From Linepithema humile (lineage: Eukaryota; Arthropoda; Insecta; Hymenoptera; Formicidae), in assembly GCF_040581485.1 (NCBI RefSeq), contig NC_090129.1:9348501-9412500 (forward strand): 64,000 nt of DNA, in the 5' to 3' direction. This document shows, one piece after another, positions 1 through 13,192 of this stretch; positions within the stretch are counted from its first letter, which is position 1; every line of letters starts with the position of its first letter. The notes under the pieces are model-generated. The model was not told where the DNA came from and ran no database searches. It saw nothing but the letters and a program-made list of their open reading frames with translations. The position numbers were made by a program, and so were the translations under genes.

Positions 1-621
1 TTTTTATCTCGCAGTTATTTTATCAAACAAAGTATAGACTTTTTTATACAAATAACAACGTAATATAGTATAATTTCTTTTCGTAAGATTGAAGAAATAT
101 TCAAAACAGTCGTACATCTATAGATTTCGAGGAAATAAATTTCGGGAATGAAGTACACGCGATTGTCGATCGTGGAAATTTTGATGGAACGCGCGGGACG
201 AACGGTACACGCCGGCGAAATTGATTCCGCCGCAGGAATGCCTCCGGGCTAAGAAAGACATTAAATTCGCTACGCCCGTTCAGTACCGGCGCAGGATGTA
301 AGTTGCAAAGTAACTAACACACAAGTGGCCGCAAATAGACGCAAATAAATGCATCTCTCTTCCGCCCCCGCGCCCGTCGTCGGCGGTGGTGTACACACAC
401 GCACACAAGCCGCACGCATCATCGCCAACGGCGAGCGCGAAGGGGCACGTCATGCAGCAGCGATGATAAAGCGACAAGCGGACCGGCCCGGTCTCTATCC
501 GCCCGTCGACGGTAATCTGTCGAATACTTTGTCTGGAATCATCGCAGATTGGCCGGCGTCTCTCTCCCCCTCGCGACGGGGCCGGCGAGAGATCCCTTAG
601 CGAAATCCCCCCGGATGTCGT

Positions 622-629
622 TATAAAAG
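622..629 (+). promoter_or_regulatory. TATA box of the FABP gene
   Basis: The sequence TATAAAAG lies about 120 bases upstream of the FABP start codon, in a GC-rich stretch. A pyrimidine-rich start-site-like stretch (around 650-665) follows at the usual distance of about 30 bases. The position relative to a highly expressed type of gene fits a core promoter. The transcription start is inferred. Confidence 0.6.
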
Positions 630-741
630 CCGGCGCGCCGAAGCGCGCCGTGCGTCTTTCTTCAGCGACGGAGGCTCGTCCTGACTTGCGTGCGCACGAC
701 ACGGTAAACGGAAAACAACGCTCCTACAATCTCCATCCACC

Positions 742-1934
742 ATGGTGCAGATCGTCGGCAAGTATCAGTACACGTCGAACGAGAACTTGGAGGAGTACAT
801 CAAGAGCCTCGGCAAGGGCGAGCTCGCTGACGTGTTCCTGCAGACGTCGCCGGTCGTCGAGATCCAGCAGAACGGCGAACAGTGGGTGGTCACGGTCACC
901 AGCCAGGGCAAGACCGCCACCGCCACCTTCAAGCTCGGAGAGGTCTACGACGAGCAGCTTCCCTCCGCGGGCATCAGCTTCAAGGTGAGTGCCGGGCTTT
1001 GCTATCGCGCGAGCCAACGATTCCAAGTTATTAACGAAGGGCTCCGGATTGCTTCGCGCGATTTCATTGCTATTCAAAATGTTCTTTGCTGCGCGGCTTC
1101 GAGGAAAAACCCGCGAGTTTGAAGCTGGACGTTCTGCGTTAAGATAACATTAAGTGAATCGCTCTGAGAAGCAATTTGTATCAATTTTTATATGTTCCTC
1201 GACGTCTCGTTTGTAGTCTCGGCGATTTGTAAGCGGAATTGGGCGGAAGTGAGTCTTCTTTTTCTACGCTTGTTGTACAAAAGCGGATGAGGGTGCTTGG
1301 TACTCGTCGATTGTTCAAAGGTCACTGACAAGCATCAACTAGAAGTGTAAAGACGGAAAGTTCATCACGCGTCGACATAAATTTGGGAAATTGTGTTTAT
1401 CCGTTTTTCGCCGGTCTATTATTCCGATACCGAATCTGTCTAAACAATTGGAAAAGCGAATCAGACCGCAACTGTGAGAACTGTCTTTCGAAAAATAATC
1501 TTACTATTTTGTTTCATCATACAGGAACGATAAGCGAATCTAAAAAGTGAAAATTTACATTTTGAGCGAAATTACGATAAAAAATAATACATAATAAATC
1601 TCCTGTGACGTTAATTGATTCAACAATAAACAATTATTACATTTCTTGTCGCAGAGCGTGACCACGAGGGAGAGCGAAGGCTTTAAAACCGAGACTACAT
1701 TAGGCGCGGACCTCAAATCGATCAGAGTTTACGAATTCACAGACACCGAAATGATCGTGGTAAGTGTGATCTTGATAAATCTTAACATGAATGATAACAC
1801 AATACACACGCACACATACACACACGCACGTAATAATGATGTAAAAAGTGCTGACATTTCCCTCTTTTCCGTTTCAGCACTTATCCTCCACTAAGAGCGA
1901 CGTTAAAGCCAAGCGTGTATACAAAAGACTGTAA
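742..1934 (+). CDS. Fatty-acid-binding protein, cytosolic lipid chaperone (3 exons)
   Basis: Coding exons are 742-984, 1655-1759 and 1878-1934, all phase 0 with canonical GT-AG borders, giving 134 residues, the usual length of an intracellular FABP/CRABP-type beta-barrel. The start sits in a strong context (CACCATGG). Visible family features are the N-terminal GKYQYTSNENLEEYIKSLG segment, the strand and turn pattern through FKLGEVYDE, and the C-terminal KRVYKRL. Its Arg129 and Tyr131 correspond to the R-x-Y pair that holds the ligand carboxylate in FABPs. These proteins carry long-chain fatty acids or retinoid-like lipids in the cytosol. The three-exon structure is compact, with introns of 670 and 118 bases. 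The gene is convergent with the large minus-strand gene at 3844. The family assignment is secure; the ligand and tissue are not. Confidence 0.95.
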
Positions 1935-1987
1935 AGAAGTCCGGTTCCTAATTTAAATAGCATTATATAAAATATCGCACTGTTTTA

Positions 1988-1993
1988 TTAAAG
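1988..1993 (+). terminator. Probable poly(A) signal (ATTAAA) of the FABP gene
   Basis: ATTAAA occurs 54 bases after the FABP stop codon and is followed by a T/G-containing downstream stretch. It is the first good variant hexamer after the stop. Confidence 0.4.
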
Positions 1994-3843
1994 TGATTCA
2001 AGTGTAACGATGTTTTTCTACTTTACTTCATCCATCCCCCCCCCCTCCCCCCTGGCAAACATATCCGGAGACGCCGATGACACGGACGACGGAAACGTTA
2101 ATGCTGGACGACGCAGTTTCAAACGTAATATATCGTTTATTTAAGTATAAATTCTTAGAAAGAAATAAATGGGTGACAAGTACGCGTACACAAGAATTCG
2201 GAATATCACGCATTCGTAACGCGCGTGTATAACGCTAAGCTATGCTTCTCTTTAATAGCAATCAACATTGCACATTATGTCGAGCAACTGTGCGCGCTCT
2301 CGAATTGACATCGCGAGAAAGTTCCCTCGGGCGCATTGAATACGAAATTCCATCCCGACGATTGCGTTGCCGATTTTGCTCTCGCGACAAATCGGAGAAA
2401 GGTAAGACGACAGATCAAAATAATAACGAGAGCTCGAAGACTAATGCGAGTTTTTCCTGCTATTATTATTTCGATTTGTGTAACACATTGCATTTTGTTT
2501 AGCGACGCGAAGGTGACACGATGCCGATTCGTATATATATAACTAATATGTACTCGACATAATGTGCACGTGGAAATCATCGGACACATCTAATCTTCGA
2601 TCAGATTCGAGGAAGAAATAACACATCAGACTTCAAGTGTGATAAAAAAAAAAAAGGAGAAAAAACGGTTTTCAGCCTTCCGCGATCTCGAGCAATGTCT
2701 GTTCAAACGCGTGTTCTAACAATGGAAGCATATAAACATCGAGCTAAGAAGCGTTAAATGTAAAAAATGGAAATTTTAGATGTGCAGAGTAGAAGCTTGA
2801 AACGCAACGCGCTTGACGCGCAACGATCTTCGACGCTGATCGCATTGAAAAGTATTGAATCTTAAAAAGAAACGAGAAAAACATATTATAAAGAAGTATA
2901 TTACATTATTCTCGTTTGTCCTTTCTTTTTCTTTAGTTTTCTCTTACCAAATCTTTTCTCTCTTTCTTTCTCTTTCTTTCTCTTTCTCTTTCGCTCTCTG
3001 TTCATATACATATATAAACTTCTCGCTTCTCTTGTATCATTCGAATTTATTTAATAGTATTGTAAGGTATCACATTAAACCATAAGGGTGCTGTACATAG
3101 ATGAATATAGCATTATTATTATTATATTATCATGATTACGAGTCGATATATATCTCGCAATGAATTCAACTTCAAAAATAGGAACAAACAAGAATAAATA
3201 TACGCTTCCTCCTCTTCTTTTTTTTTTTTTTTTTTTTCAAACCCTTCTTTTGTCGTTCGAGTAAAAGTGTATCGCGAGTAATCATCGTTATCAATTATAA
3301 TGCACATATAAAATTAAAAAATGGTAAAAAATTTATCGAGTTTTGTTAAAGCGTTAAAAAGTGATCGTACTGCCGTGTGAGATATTGAATGGTCTACTTT
3401 TTTTCCTTCCAGGCCGTCGCGAGCACCATCCGATTTTCTCTCAGACAATCTCAGGCCGCGGATCAGTTGCAAATTAACGAGGCACACATAAAAACGCGAA
3501 TTATATTTACATAACAGGAGTGTCGATTCTCATCGTGAAAGGCAGCAATTGTCGAAAGCAATGTTTAGGATGTGCCACCTGGCTTTCGGCGAATAGATGA
3601 ATCTCTGTTACATATGCATTTACGCAAGGACAGTAAAAATTTTTTTCGACATACATATTATATTCCTTAATCACTAAATCTAGCGGATGTCCCGTTACGC
3701 GGGCATTATTTCTGTTCGTTAAATAATAAAAAGGAGAAATCTATATCAGTTCGTGTGAATCCGCGACGACGTATAAACCTCAAAGGCCGACGTTGTTGTC
3801 GCGGAACGACGGATCTTGCTCGACTCGCTCGATCGATTCCCGT
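1994..3843. other. Gene-free spacer between two convergent genes
   Basis: This stretch holds the 3' flanks of FABP (+) and of the large minus-strand gene. It is AT-rich, with no open frame showing protein-like composition. It includes a broken C tract at 2036-2052 (ten C, T, six C) and a pyrimidine TTTC-type repeat at 2953-2999. The part next to 3843 is probably the 3' untranslated region of the minus-strand gene. Confidence 0.6.
2953..2999. repeat. Pyrimidine microsatellite, TTTC/TCTC type
   Basis: Irregular copies of CTTT and CTCT run through this stretch. It is a simple repeat; no function is visible. Confidence 0.8.
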
Positions 3844-6800
3844 TCAATTGGCGATCAGCTGATTGTCGGTCGGCACATTTACCGGCGACGTGTCCTTCCT
3901 CGGCACGTCGTCCTCGAGCTTGGCGTTCATTATGTCGTTTGTTATGACGACGGTCTCGGTCAGCGTCTCCTTCTTCTCGGAAATTCCATTCTGCAGCACT
4001 TTCGTCTCGCTCGTAGATGTGTTTTTCGTTCCGGCAGAAACTTTCGATGTGATCTTCGGTGTTACCGACAATTTCTTTGTCGGCGAGGTTGCGGATGCGT
4101 TCCCGGGTGACTTTCCGATCGGTGTGCGTGTCTTCGTAATGGTGGTGGATGTGCCGGAAACGCGGCCGATAGTTCTGGGCGACGGCGACACGCCGGAACG
4201 AGAGATCTGCTTGTTGACCGTCTCTTTGCTTTGCTTATCGATCGATGGTGATTTCGTCGACATCGTTTTACCGATACTCTCGCGCAACTTCGGCGTGCCG
4301 GAAGCCGGAGCGGTTTTCGGCCTCGTCGCGCCAGTGGTTGTGCCATTAACGTTAGTCGACAGCTGCTTCGACGGCGAAGGGGACGTCTTGGCGGACGCGG
4401 GTCTCGGCTTCGGCGCATTGGCGGACAGCGTTCTTGTGGTTGTCGACGACGTTTTGACTAGCGTGGTCTTCGCGATCGCGCCACTCGAAGTTTTGGCGGC
4501 AGCGGTCGCTGGCCTAGCAGCGGCGGTTTTGCCAGCGGGTTTCGCGTCACCGCTCGTCGTTGACTTCTTCTCGGCCGTTGCTCCGGTGCTCGACTTCGAC
4601 GAAGCAGCGGTAGTGGTGGTTTTTGGTTTTGTCGTACTGCCGCCTAGACGCAGAGAAACCTTCGTTGTCGATGGCGCCGTGATCTTAGAAGCTGCTGCTG
4701 CCGCCGTCGTCGTCGTCGTTGTCTTTGCAGCGGTGCTTTTGCTGCTGGTGCTCGAAACCGCAGCTTTGGTCGTTCCGTCCAGTTGCTTGGGACGTGCCGC
4801 GGGAGGCTTTTTCGCCATAGTTGATTGCGTCGTAGTTCCTCGCGCGGTCGTGCTGACGGCCTTCAAGGGCGAGGTCGGCGATTTCGTTGCCGTCTTCGTT
4901 GCCGGCGATGCTTTCGTCGTCGTCGCGGCGCTTTTCGTTGCTGGACGCTTCGCGGTCGTCGAAGATATCGCCTTCGCCTTCGTCGAACACGCGGTAACGG
5001 CTGTCGCCGCCGTCGCGGCAACAGCTGCCGCGGCTCCCGCGATCTGTTTCTTCGACTTGTCCGCCTTTGCGACGTCTTTCAACGGCGCCTCTGCGACTTT
5101 TTCTGGCTCAGTCTCTTTTTCCACAGGAACAGACGCTTCGGAAGCGACTGTAGGTGCAACTTCAGTGATCTCTTTCTCAGTTTGCTCCTGCTTAACTTCG
5201 TCCTCGCATTTCTCAGCTTCCTTTTCTTTTATCGGCCCGCTTCCTTGAAGGTACGAGTCTACTGAGTATATGTTTGATTTCTCTAAAACTTCATATTCAG
5301 ATTGGTCTACGTAATCTAACAGATTTAGCGAAGGTTTACTGTCCGGCTTGCTGTCTTTATCTTTATCTTTATCGATGTTTTGCAAATCATCTTTATCAGA
5401 CGTTTTTGTGTCGTCATCGGCATGACAAGAAACGCACATATCTTCTTCACTAAACATTATTGTTTTATTCATGTTACGAGACGTCATCGAATCAGCTAGC
5501 TGCTGTAACTTCGCCGTAGATTCATCTGGTTGAGTATATATTAATCTATGCTCTCCTTTAATAATAGGGTCTACATTGTTTTGCGCGTAAAGTTTTTCTA
5601 CTTCCGTATCCGAGCAACGACCTTCTAGTTCTTCTGTCTGTTCTTTCGGCTTCGAAAGTAAATCGCCGAAAAGTAATGTTTCGGTTGGAACACCAACAGC
5701 CTCCTCATCATCAGATTCACAAAGACGATTTTGCTCCTTTAAGAGCGCATTGGCCTTTTCCAAGTATTCATCATGATAATTACTATTTTCCCCTGCCAAC
5801 TCCCCTTTGTTAATCAAAATCTTCAATATCTTATGTTCTTCGGCAATCTCCCGTTCACGACTATCAACAAGCGAAAGGGGAGGGGTTTCCAGATTAGAGT
5901 CATTAAACGGATCTGTATCGGCTCGACTTCTTTCGAATTGCAGTTCATCTTCGAATGAAGTTGTGCTCTTTAATTCGTCGGTATTTTTCGAAGAATTTAA
6001 ATCGGATGGAATTTCGCTAGTGATGAGTGAGGATTCTAACTGTGTTGTACGTGTCCGACTGTCGTCCATAAGAGAGGAGTTTTCAAGCTGCTCCGTACGA
6101 TTTTCCGTTATGAAAGACAACATATCTTTCATATCGGAGGAAGCGCTAGATACTTCCTTTGTATCTGCTGGGGGTTGTGGCGTTGACGATGTACAGAGAA
6201 GATCGATCGCGTCCTTGTCGTCCGAGAAGGGTGTGTGCACGCGTTCGTCGTTCGCGATCAGTATGGGAGAACGCGACAGCCTGTCCGGCTCACTTCCGTC
6301 ACTCTCTTCGGATTTCGCCTTGTTCTCTTCGCTCTCCGAGCTGTCACTCAGATCGTGCACGGCATTCAGATCGAGATCCTTCTTGAATGCCGCCGCGAAC
6401 TCGTCCGGCTCGAACGACATCATCATGGGATTATTCTTGTCGACGATATCGTATTCTTCCGAATTGAGCTTCGCGCTGTCACGCGTCTTCTCGCTCCACT
6501 GAGAGGAGATATCCACCGGCCACAGCGTGGTGGACACGTCGCCGACTTCGACCTTCGTCGACGAGACGTCTGACACATCCAGATCCGGCTGATCGTTATT
6601 CACTTGCTGATCGTCGCTCGCGCAATCCTTCTCGTCTATCTCCCTCGGACGCCGGCACACCTCCTGCTCAAATTCACTCTGGCTCGGCACCGGAATATCA
6701 TCCATCGCCGGCGTCTGTTTCAACGGAGAGCCGCTGATGGGATAATCCTGCAAAAAGTTCCTGTTGCTCAGTAGCGGTGACGACAACGGCACGAACTCGG

Positions 6801-7272
6801 CAGCCTCCGGATTCAGTTGGAAGTCCATGTCTCCTGCGTTCTGATCCTGGTCTCCTATGGAAATGAGATCCTTCACCGATTCACTCGGCTTTTCTTTGTC
6901 GCTTATCTGAAAGCATACCGAATGACGGAATTTCCCTCTATCGATTTTATCGCGACAAAAATGAGAGGAATGACAAGATATAGATACTTACATCAATGTT
7001 GACAAGCTTAGACGAGATCTCTTTCTCCAGTTTCTCGCATTTATTAATTTCCGGGGACTGGAATTCCGAACTGTCTTTCTCGATCGACTCCGCTATATTC
7101 TTCTCCTGCACACTCAACTCCTCAACGCCCTTGCGGGTTTTCTCTGCCGTAACAGCAGCTGCCACGGACTCTCCCTTGTTCGGATCGACACGATAGTAAT
7201 TCCACTCGTCTTCAGAATCCTCGCTATCCGCTACATTCTCCGCTTCGGGAATCAGTGCATGCTGAAGAGGTT
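3844..7272 (-). CDS. Large PAM2-motif protein, possibly Map205-like microtubule-associated protein (5' end incomplete)
   Basis: Two exons are supported: 7272-6992 (enters in phase 1, acceptor TTCCAG) and 6906-3844 (3,063 bases with stop), joined by a canonical 85-base intron, giving at least 1,113 residues. The first segment is acidic and contains SEDEWNYYRVDPNKGE. The second begins with LNPEAAEFVP (6816-6787), which fits the PAM2 consensus that binds the MLLE domain of poly(A)-binding protein. A long acidic Ser/Glu-rich region follows. The last 400 residues or so are a basic Ala/Thr/Ser/Lys/Pro-rich tail of the type found in microtubule-binding proteins. An acidic N-terminal half, a basic low-complexity tail and the DEWNYY-like motif recall Drosophila Map205, but that is from general knowledge and not tested. 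No upstream exon with a start codon was found. If none exists, the first ATG in frame is at 6828, two codons before the PAM2 motif region. Confidence 0.7.
6787..6816 (-). other. PAM2 motif (poly(A)-binding protein interaction) in the large minus-strand protein
   Basis: The encoded LNPEAAEFVP has the key Leu, the Ala at the fourth following position, and the Phe and Pro of PAM2 motifs known from PAIP2, ataxin-2 and Tob. It is a single clear copy near the start of the last exon. Confidence 0.75.
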
Positions 7273-10200
7273 CTGGAATAAGCGTTAAGAAAATTAAAAC
7301 TGGCAAATAAAAAACAATTCGCTACACTATTTATTCTTATTTATCGCGAAATGAACGACGGTCGCAAGTGATACATCATTCTTTTAAATCATACAAATTA
7401 AAAACCAAATGAAAAAGTGAGGGTTTTAAATGTGACATTTTATCGCAGTAAAGCAAAATGCGTTGCACGCGTTTATATTCGAGTAAACGGAACGTTGTGC
7501 GTTCTTCAATAATTTATTGATTTTCTTAGATTCTTACAGATGCTCTTGCGTGTCCTATTTTATGAAAGTATCGACACCGCCAAGAAATATCAAGCATTAA
7601 TAATATCGCATCAAGGAACTTGCCGTATTTTAAGGAAATTTCTTTCATCTAGATTGAAGAGAGTTTGGTGCCAAGAATTCGATAAATTCATAATCTGTAA
7701 AATGCTTTGATACAAAAATCATATTTAAAATTGATCTTACAAACTATGAACTTAACTCATTCTCATACTTGCATCATCGTACGAATTGTATTCCAATTTT
7801 ATAATCGAGCAATTATTGCTAGAAAGTAATTAAAAAAATAGAGAATGACTTCTGATGAAGATTGCAGGCCAGACTAATTTCAATATAGTGGGCTAAAGAA
7901 ATTCTAAAAATCGAGGAAATTTGGGATATTGAATTTCCAAGCCATCTTGAAGAAATATACATTTAGATATCAAACTATCTTAGCATTTTCAACAATCGAC
8001 GCTGATCTGTCGCATCAAAATTGAGGACAACCGCCAGCTTATAATTTTCTTAAGAAATATATATCGATGCTTTCAGCATGCATTTTTCGCAAAAACCTGC
8101 AACTTATTGTCGATACGCGACGGTATAAGATACGGTGAGATACAATTCATCCGATAATTCGTGGAACATTACGTATTGCCGTTTAAAATCACACACGTTC
8201 ACACTCGCATCGTCGAGGTAGAGCGAGGGGACACATTTACGCACCTGTAAAGTGTTCCGAAAGTCGCGGCGGAAATATCGAGAGAACTATCGAACGAGGA
8301 GTCGCCGAAAATCAGCCCAGAAGCGAGGACGTTGCCGAGAGATCAACTGTTCCGCGCAACTCTACTCCGGATCACTTTACATATCGTACGCCGTTAATAT
8401 TCGGCACACGGATTGTCGCATCGGCACCAACAGCACTCCTCTCTCCCTCTCGCTCTGCGCGCAGCCGAAACGGCTGTAAAATGATGAATACCTCGTCGCC
8501 GTGAGTGATCGCCCTCCGGTGACTAAGAGGAACTACGCCCGCCAAGAGATGCATTATCGATCTAGTCCAGAGTCCCCCGGAGGACTCCTCCTACCCTCTC
8601 TTTTCCTTCCCCTCTCGCTCCCCCCGCACGCCGCCGCCCACCTGTGCACCGCGCGTCGCGACGGTCAGAGGCGAGTCACCCCGCTCCGATTGGATGGACC
8701 TCGGAAATCGTCGAATCGATCATCGTATTCGATACATCTATTCGGAGAGTATTTAACGACCCCGAGAGTCCGCCCTTCCTAGTTGCAATTTTCTTCCTTT
8801 ACACTTCTCATATTTTACGCAGCAGTTGTGCTCGCGCGTTTCCGCTGGATTCGTGAATCTCGAAATCAACCTGATTGTACTATTTCAAACATTTATTCGT
8901 TGAATATTTACGCAATTTATATTATTTACGACATTCTTGCTAGCTGCACTACTTCCGTACACTTTTTGCGTTTTGTTTCAAAACTATTCCCAAATATTTT
9001 TTCACGATATTATATGGAAAGAAGAAAATCAATATAATTAATTCACGTAACATGAAAAGTAATTTAAACGATGGTAATGACTCGTGCGAATTTGAATAAA
9101 TCCATCGATTTGCAAATTCAAATAACTCATTAAAATACAATGATCCCGCGAATTAATATCAAATTTGCAATGTATAAACATTACTTATTGATATAATGCT
9201 CTTGAGCATCGCAAAGTATTTTAATTCTCCAAGTTTATTTATCGAGAAAATTATTTCGAGAAATTATTTCATACAAATCCTTTTGAAAAATGCCGACTAA
9301 CCGCCGCTCGCCGCGAAGAATCAAAACTGACATACGTAAAAAAAAAGTATTTCCGACTGCAAGAAAATCGGAGCATGCTTGAGCGAAGAGAAAGGAAGGT
9401 AAAAAATAATTGTAGGAAGATAGAATAGTTGTAGAATGCAGCTGATAGTACCTACAGATCGGCCCACCTGGCCGGGGTCTGGAAAATGCACGTGGAAACT
9501 GGTTAAGGGACGCTAAAAAAAGCGCAGCCTACGCGAAGAGCGCTCGCTTAACCCGTTCTTAATTTTGTCTTAAGTCTCTTTGCCACCAACGCAAAGTCAT
9601 GCCAGCTCGCGGGGCTTTCTCCCACGCATTTCATCGCTTCGAATGCACTTCAAATCTGTGCAGATATTTAAAGAGAGTTATATTCAACGATACGTCCAAT
9701 TTCGGATTAACATCACGAATGAGCGTATCCTTTTTAATCGAAACTCGCGGAAGAAACCTCCGACACTCGGATCATTTATACCGAGCAGAGTTTCAATATT
9801 TACAATATTTTCTCGTATATAAATGAATTTTCCATGTTTCCGGCCGTTTCAACAGAATCAGACGGCAATGAAGAATTATATTATATAAATTACTGTATTA
9901 ATTTCATCGAATGTGTTTCTTGGAACGTAAAGAATTTGGAATGACGCCCTCTCTGAAATCCGACTATTCATTTTAATATACGTCTCATTGAGGTATCGCG
10001 ATGGACGAACAATGTCCGACGCGTTTATTTTCAATTTCTGAGAGAATAATGAAATTTCCGTGGCATCTGTCGGAGAACAAAGAGGAAAACAGCACAAGTG
10101 TCCTCTTCATTTCTCCCTTTTACCTTTTTATTTTCACACTAGTGCCACGCCTCTTAGTGAGGTATATTGCTTGCGGAAAGTAAGGGAGAGTGTTTAATTT

Positions 10201-11093
10201 TAAACTAACGTCAAGAGAACCGGCGAGGGTGCGCGAGTGAAAGAAGAAGAGAGAAAGAAGGGTTTGGCTTGTCTCGATTATACCGCGAGACAAATATTTG
10301 CAATTGCTATTGCGGTGTGTTCCAAAACATGCTGATGCATACATTTGAGAAATATAAATAGAGATATTCGTAGACTTGGATATTAATAGATGTGTAAAGT
10401 ATGAATTTAGGAATTTGATTCAAGGAAATTACATCAGTAATTAAAAAAAAAATGGAACTAATAGTGTTCAAAATTCTGCATTAGAAAAAATACAAAAGTG
10501 TGAAAAAACATGTGCGGAAATATCGCGTAAAATATTGAAATTAGAAATTGGATTAAATCATATCGATAATCAATCAGTAATAATTCTTCTGGAAAGAAGA
10601 GATTTGAGATCTTGAAAAATCTCGATGAAGAGCAGAGAAAGAGAGAGAGAGAGGGGAGGAAACTTCTTCATTATCAATGTCTAATTAACGCAGGCAGACG
10701 ACAAAATGATTGCTTGTAATGACTGACTAATTTACATACGAAAAAGTCGGGGCGCCCGCGGCATGTGTACTTGATTTCACGCCCGAGAACCAGGCGCAAC
10801 CTAAAAAGGAACTGCACAGGCGCAAGTCGCGAGTGCATAAATGTAATCGCAAAAAGTAAACGAGATACTGGCGTTCGATTGGCGATTGCACAAATTATTG
10901 CGTCAACTAATTTCATTGCATATCACGATTCAAGGATATTCTTTACAGGAAAATTTTCATTAAAAGTATCCTTATTCTCGCGCGCAATTACATCTTGTCC
11001 ATATATCAGAAAATCACACAAGAAGAGAGAAATAAGATCAAATAAGATCTCTCAGATGTTCAATTAATAAATAGCGAAAAGAGCTGATAAAAG

Positions 11094-11175
11094 ATTTTAT
11101 CGAATAAACTGTACAAAGATCGCATAACCGACGCATCTATACAGTTTATTTTTTATATAGTTTATTCGATAAAAT
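11094..11175. repeat. Hairpin with 17-base perfect arms
   Basis: The arms 11094-11110 and 11159-11175 are exact reverse complements (attttatcgaataaact), with a second inner complementary pair (aaactgta/tacagttt). The size and AT-rich arms suggest a small foldback element. No clear target duplication is visible. Confidence 0.5.
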
Positions 11176-13184
11176 TATGTACGCAACGTGCCGGCATTTT
11201 AGGCTCTTAGCAGACATTCTTTCTTCTATCTAGGATTGCTTCGAAAAAGATATTTTCTAATCTTTGAAAATTTACTATCAAAATAATTTTGCAACACAAA
11301 TTTATTCTTAATAAATTTCTCTTTTTTGTAAAATTAAATTTTTATACTTAAAAAATTTCAAGCAAATTTTTTAATAGAAACTTTTGAGTCTTACAGAACT
11401 CTTCACGATTCTGACCTGCACAAATTTCTACAAAGGTTTTCCACCTAAACAAAAAAAAAAAACCTAAATCACTTTCGAAAAGATGCTATAGAAATTCGTT
11501 GGAGAATAAATTCTTTCATTTGTCTCGGAAGATTTCTCTTAAACATTATATTGCCTCTCGCAAGAACTGCCAAAAATTTAACCTTGGAATTCACACAGAT
11601 ACGGAAGATAGATGTGCGGTGAGAAGTTTCTATTTTAAATCGTGAAATGGCCATAGTCCGACTCGTTGATATGACTAGTCGCATATCGACAGACAGAAAA
11701 AAAAAGAGTAAAAAAAAGAAAGAAAATATAAAGTTTTAAAAAAGGTAATAAGGCGTTTCGTAATTATTCAAAAATATTAAATGCCAAGTTTAATCAGCTG
11801 ATGCGAGACACGTCGCACCGTCATATACCGGCACTCATGTTCATTCGTTCGTTCGCCTCGATAACAAAGAACCGTCGACGCATTTCTCGTTACGTAAAAT
11901 AGTTATCTAAGTAATGACTGAGCGTTTATTTAAGAATAAACGTTGCATATGGGCACGCGAATTCATTGGCCGGTCATCCGGCGCTTTCTACGAGGCCGAT
12001 AGTCGCAGCAAAGTTGCACTCTTCCGTCGCGTTTCAACACTTGCAACATTCATACATCTTCATTGATCCTTTACTTTTTTAAACTGCGCCCTTTAAAGTT
12101 TGCACAGTCTGAAGCACGACAGGTATTTTATGCCGGAAAGAAAAGAAGCGTACAAAGGCGTGGATAAAGCGGACCGATTTATAGCACATAAATTGTGCGG
12201 GACAAACTACGTCGGCTGGATCGTTAAATCATCGTTATCGGGAAAAAGTGTGTGCTATCAGTTTCACCGTTGCAGACTGCTGCAACTACCGTCGTGTTAA
12301 TTTCCCTTTCAATAGAAGGTTTTCGCCACGTATAAATAAATCACTGCTTTACAAAACTTCCTATTAATCTTAAGAGCGTCAGCAGCTACACTGAAATTTT
12401 ACAAAATTTATCCATCTCCGTTCGATGAAAATGGTGAAAAATAATTTGGAGTTTTATTTCACGTGAGATAAAATCCCTGTCTTAAAAATTACGTTCCTCT
12501 AGTTACAATTTTATATACAGAAGCACACGCGTACCGGTGTTAATATTATAAGCTCACTCGCGTGCTCCTAAAGAGTTCCAGAAAAATATACAGCGTAGGA
12601 ATTAATATTGTCACAGTTGCTGGGAATAATGCTACAATGCCGCATTCGCGTTATTTCTTAAACACCGCTTTTCAGCGTTCGCGCGCCGCAGCGATAATTC
12701 CCGCTTCACGAGATCGCTTTCAAGATAAAAATGCGCAAGATGCAATTTGACAAGATCTTCCGGCTGCATCCTTTTTTTTTTTTTAGTCACACCTTATCAG
12801 TTTTCTTTCTTCGAAGTACGAAAATATACGCTTCTCTCTTGATCTTACAGCTATTTCACTCAAATTTGATCGCGCAAATTCATTAAAACACGATAAATTA
12901 GGCCAAGCCAATTAAAGCTGTCAAGAGCAGCAGCGAGGAAGTCGTTCAGTTTCAAAAATGACATTGAATCAACTACACTTGAATAAATGCGATTAAGGAA
13001 TGGATTTAATCTCGCGCATTAGAAAGGTGTATTGGACTTTGCATCGCGATAATTCGCTGTAATTTCTCGTTAGGAGAGCAGATAATAGTGTTCTCGACGT
13101 GGCGATAGATCCAATTACCTCGTGCCGCGCCGTACAGCGGAGATCACCTGAACATTCGGAGACGGAACGTTAAAACGGACACGC

Positions 13185-13192
13185 TATAAATA
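13185..13192 (+). promoter_or_regulatory. TATA-like box without an assigned gene
   Basis: TATAAATA lies in a locally GC-rich context. A purine/CA-rich stretch about 25-35 bases downstream could be a start site, but no convincing coding exon follows within 1 kb. It may be chance, or the promoter of a noncoding or far-spliced transcript. Confidence 0.25.

Noticed and set aside
3863..5248. 461-codon open frame on the plus strand over the PAM2 gene
   Set aside because: It is antisense to the low-complexity Ala/Thr/Ser/Lys tail. The Val/Phe/Ala-rich translation is what the reverse strand of such codons gives, and the minus frame has proper exon borders and a PAM2 motif.
5807..6502. 231-codon plus-strand frame over the acidic half of the PAM2 gene
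   Set aside because: Serine-rich antisense shadow of a Glu/Asp/Ser-rich coding region; no splice or family support.
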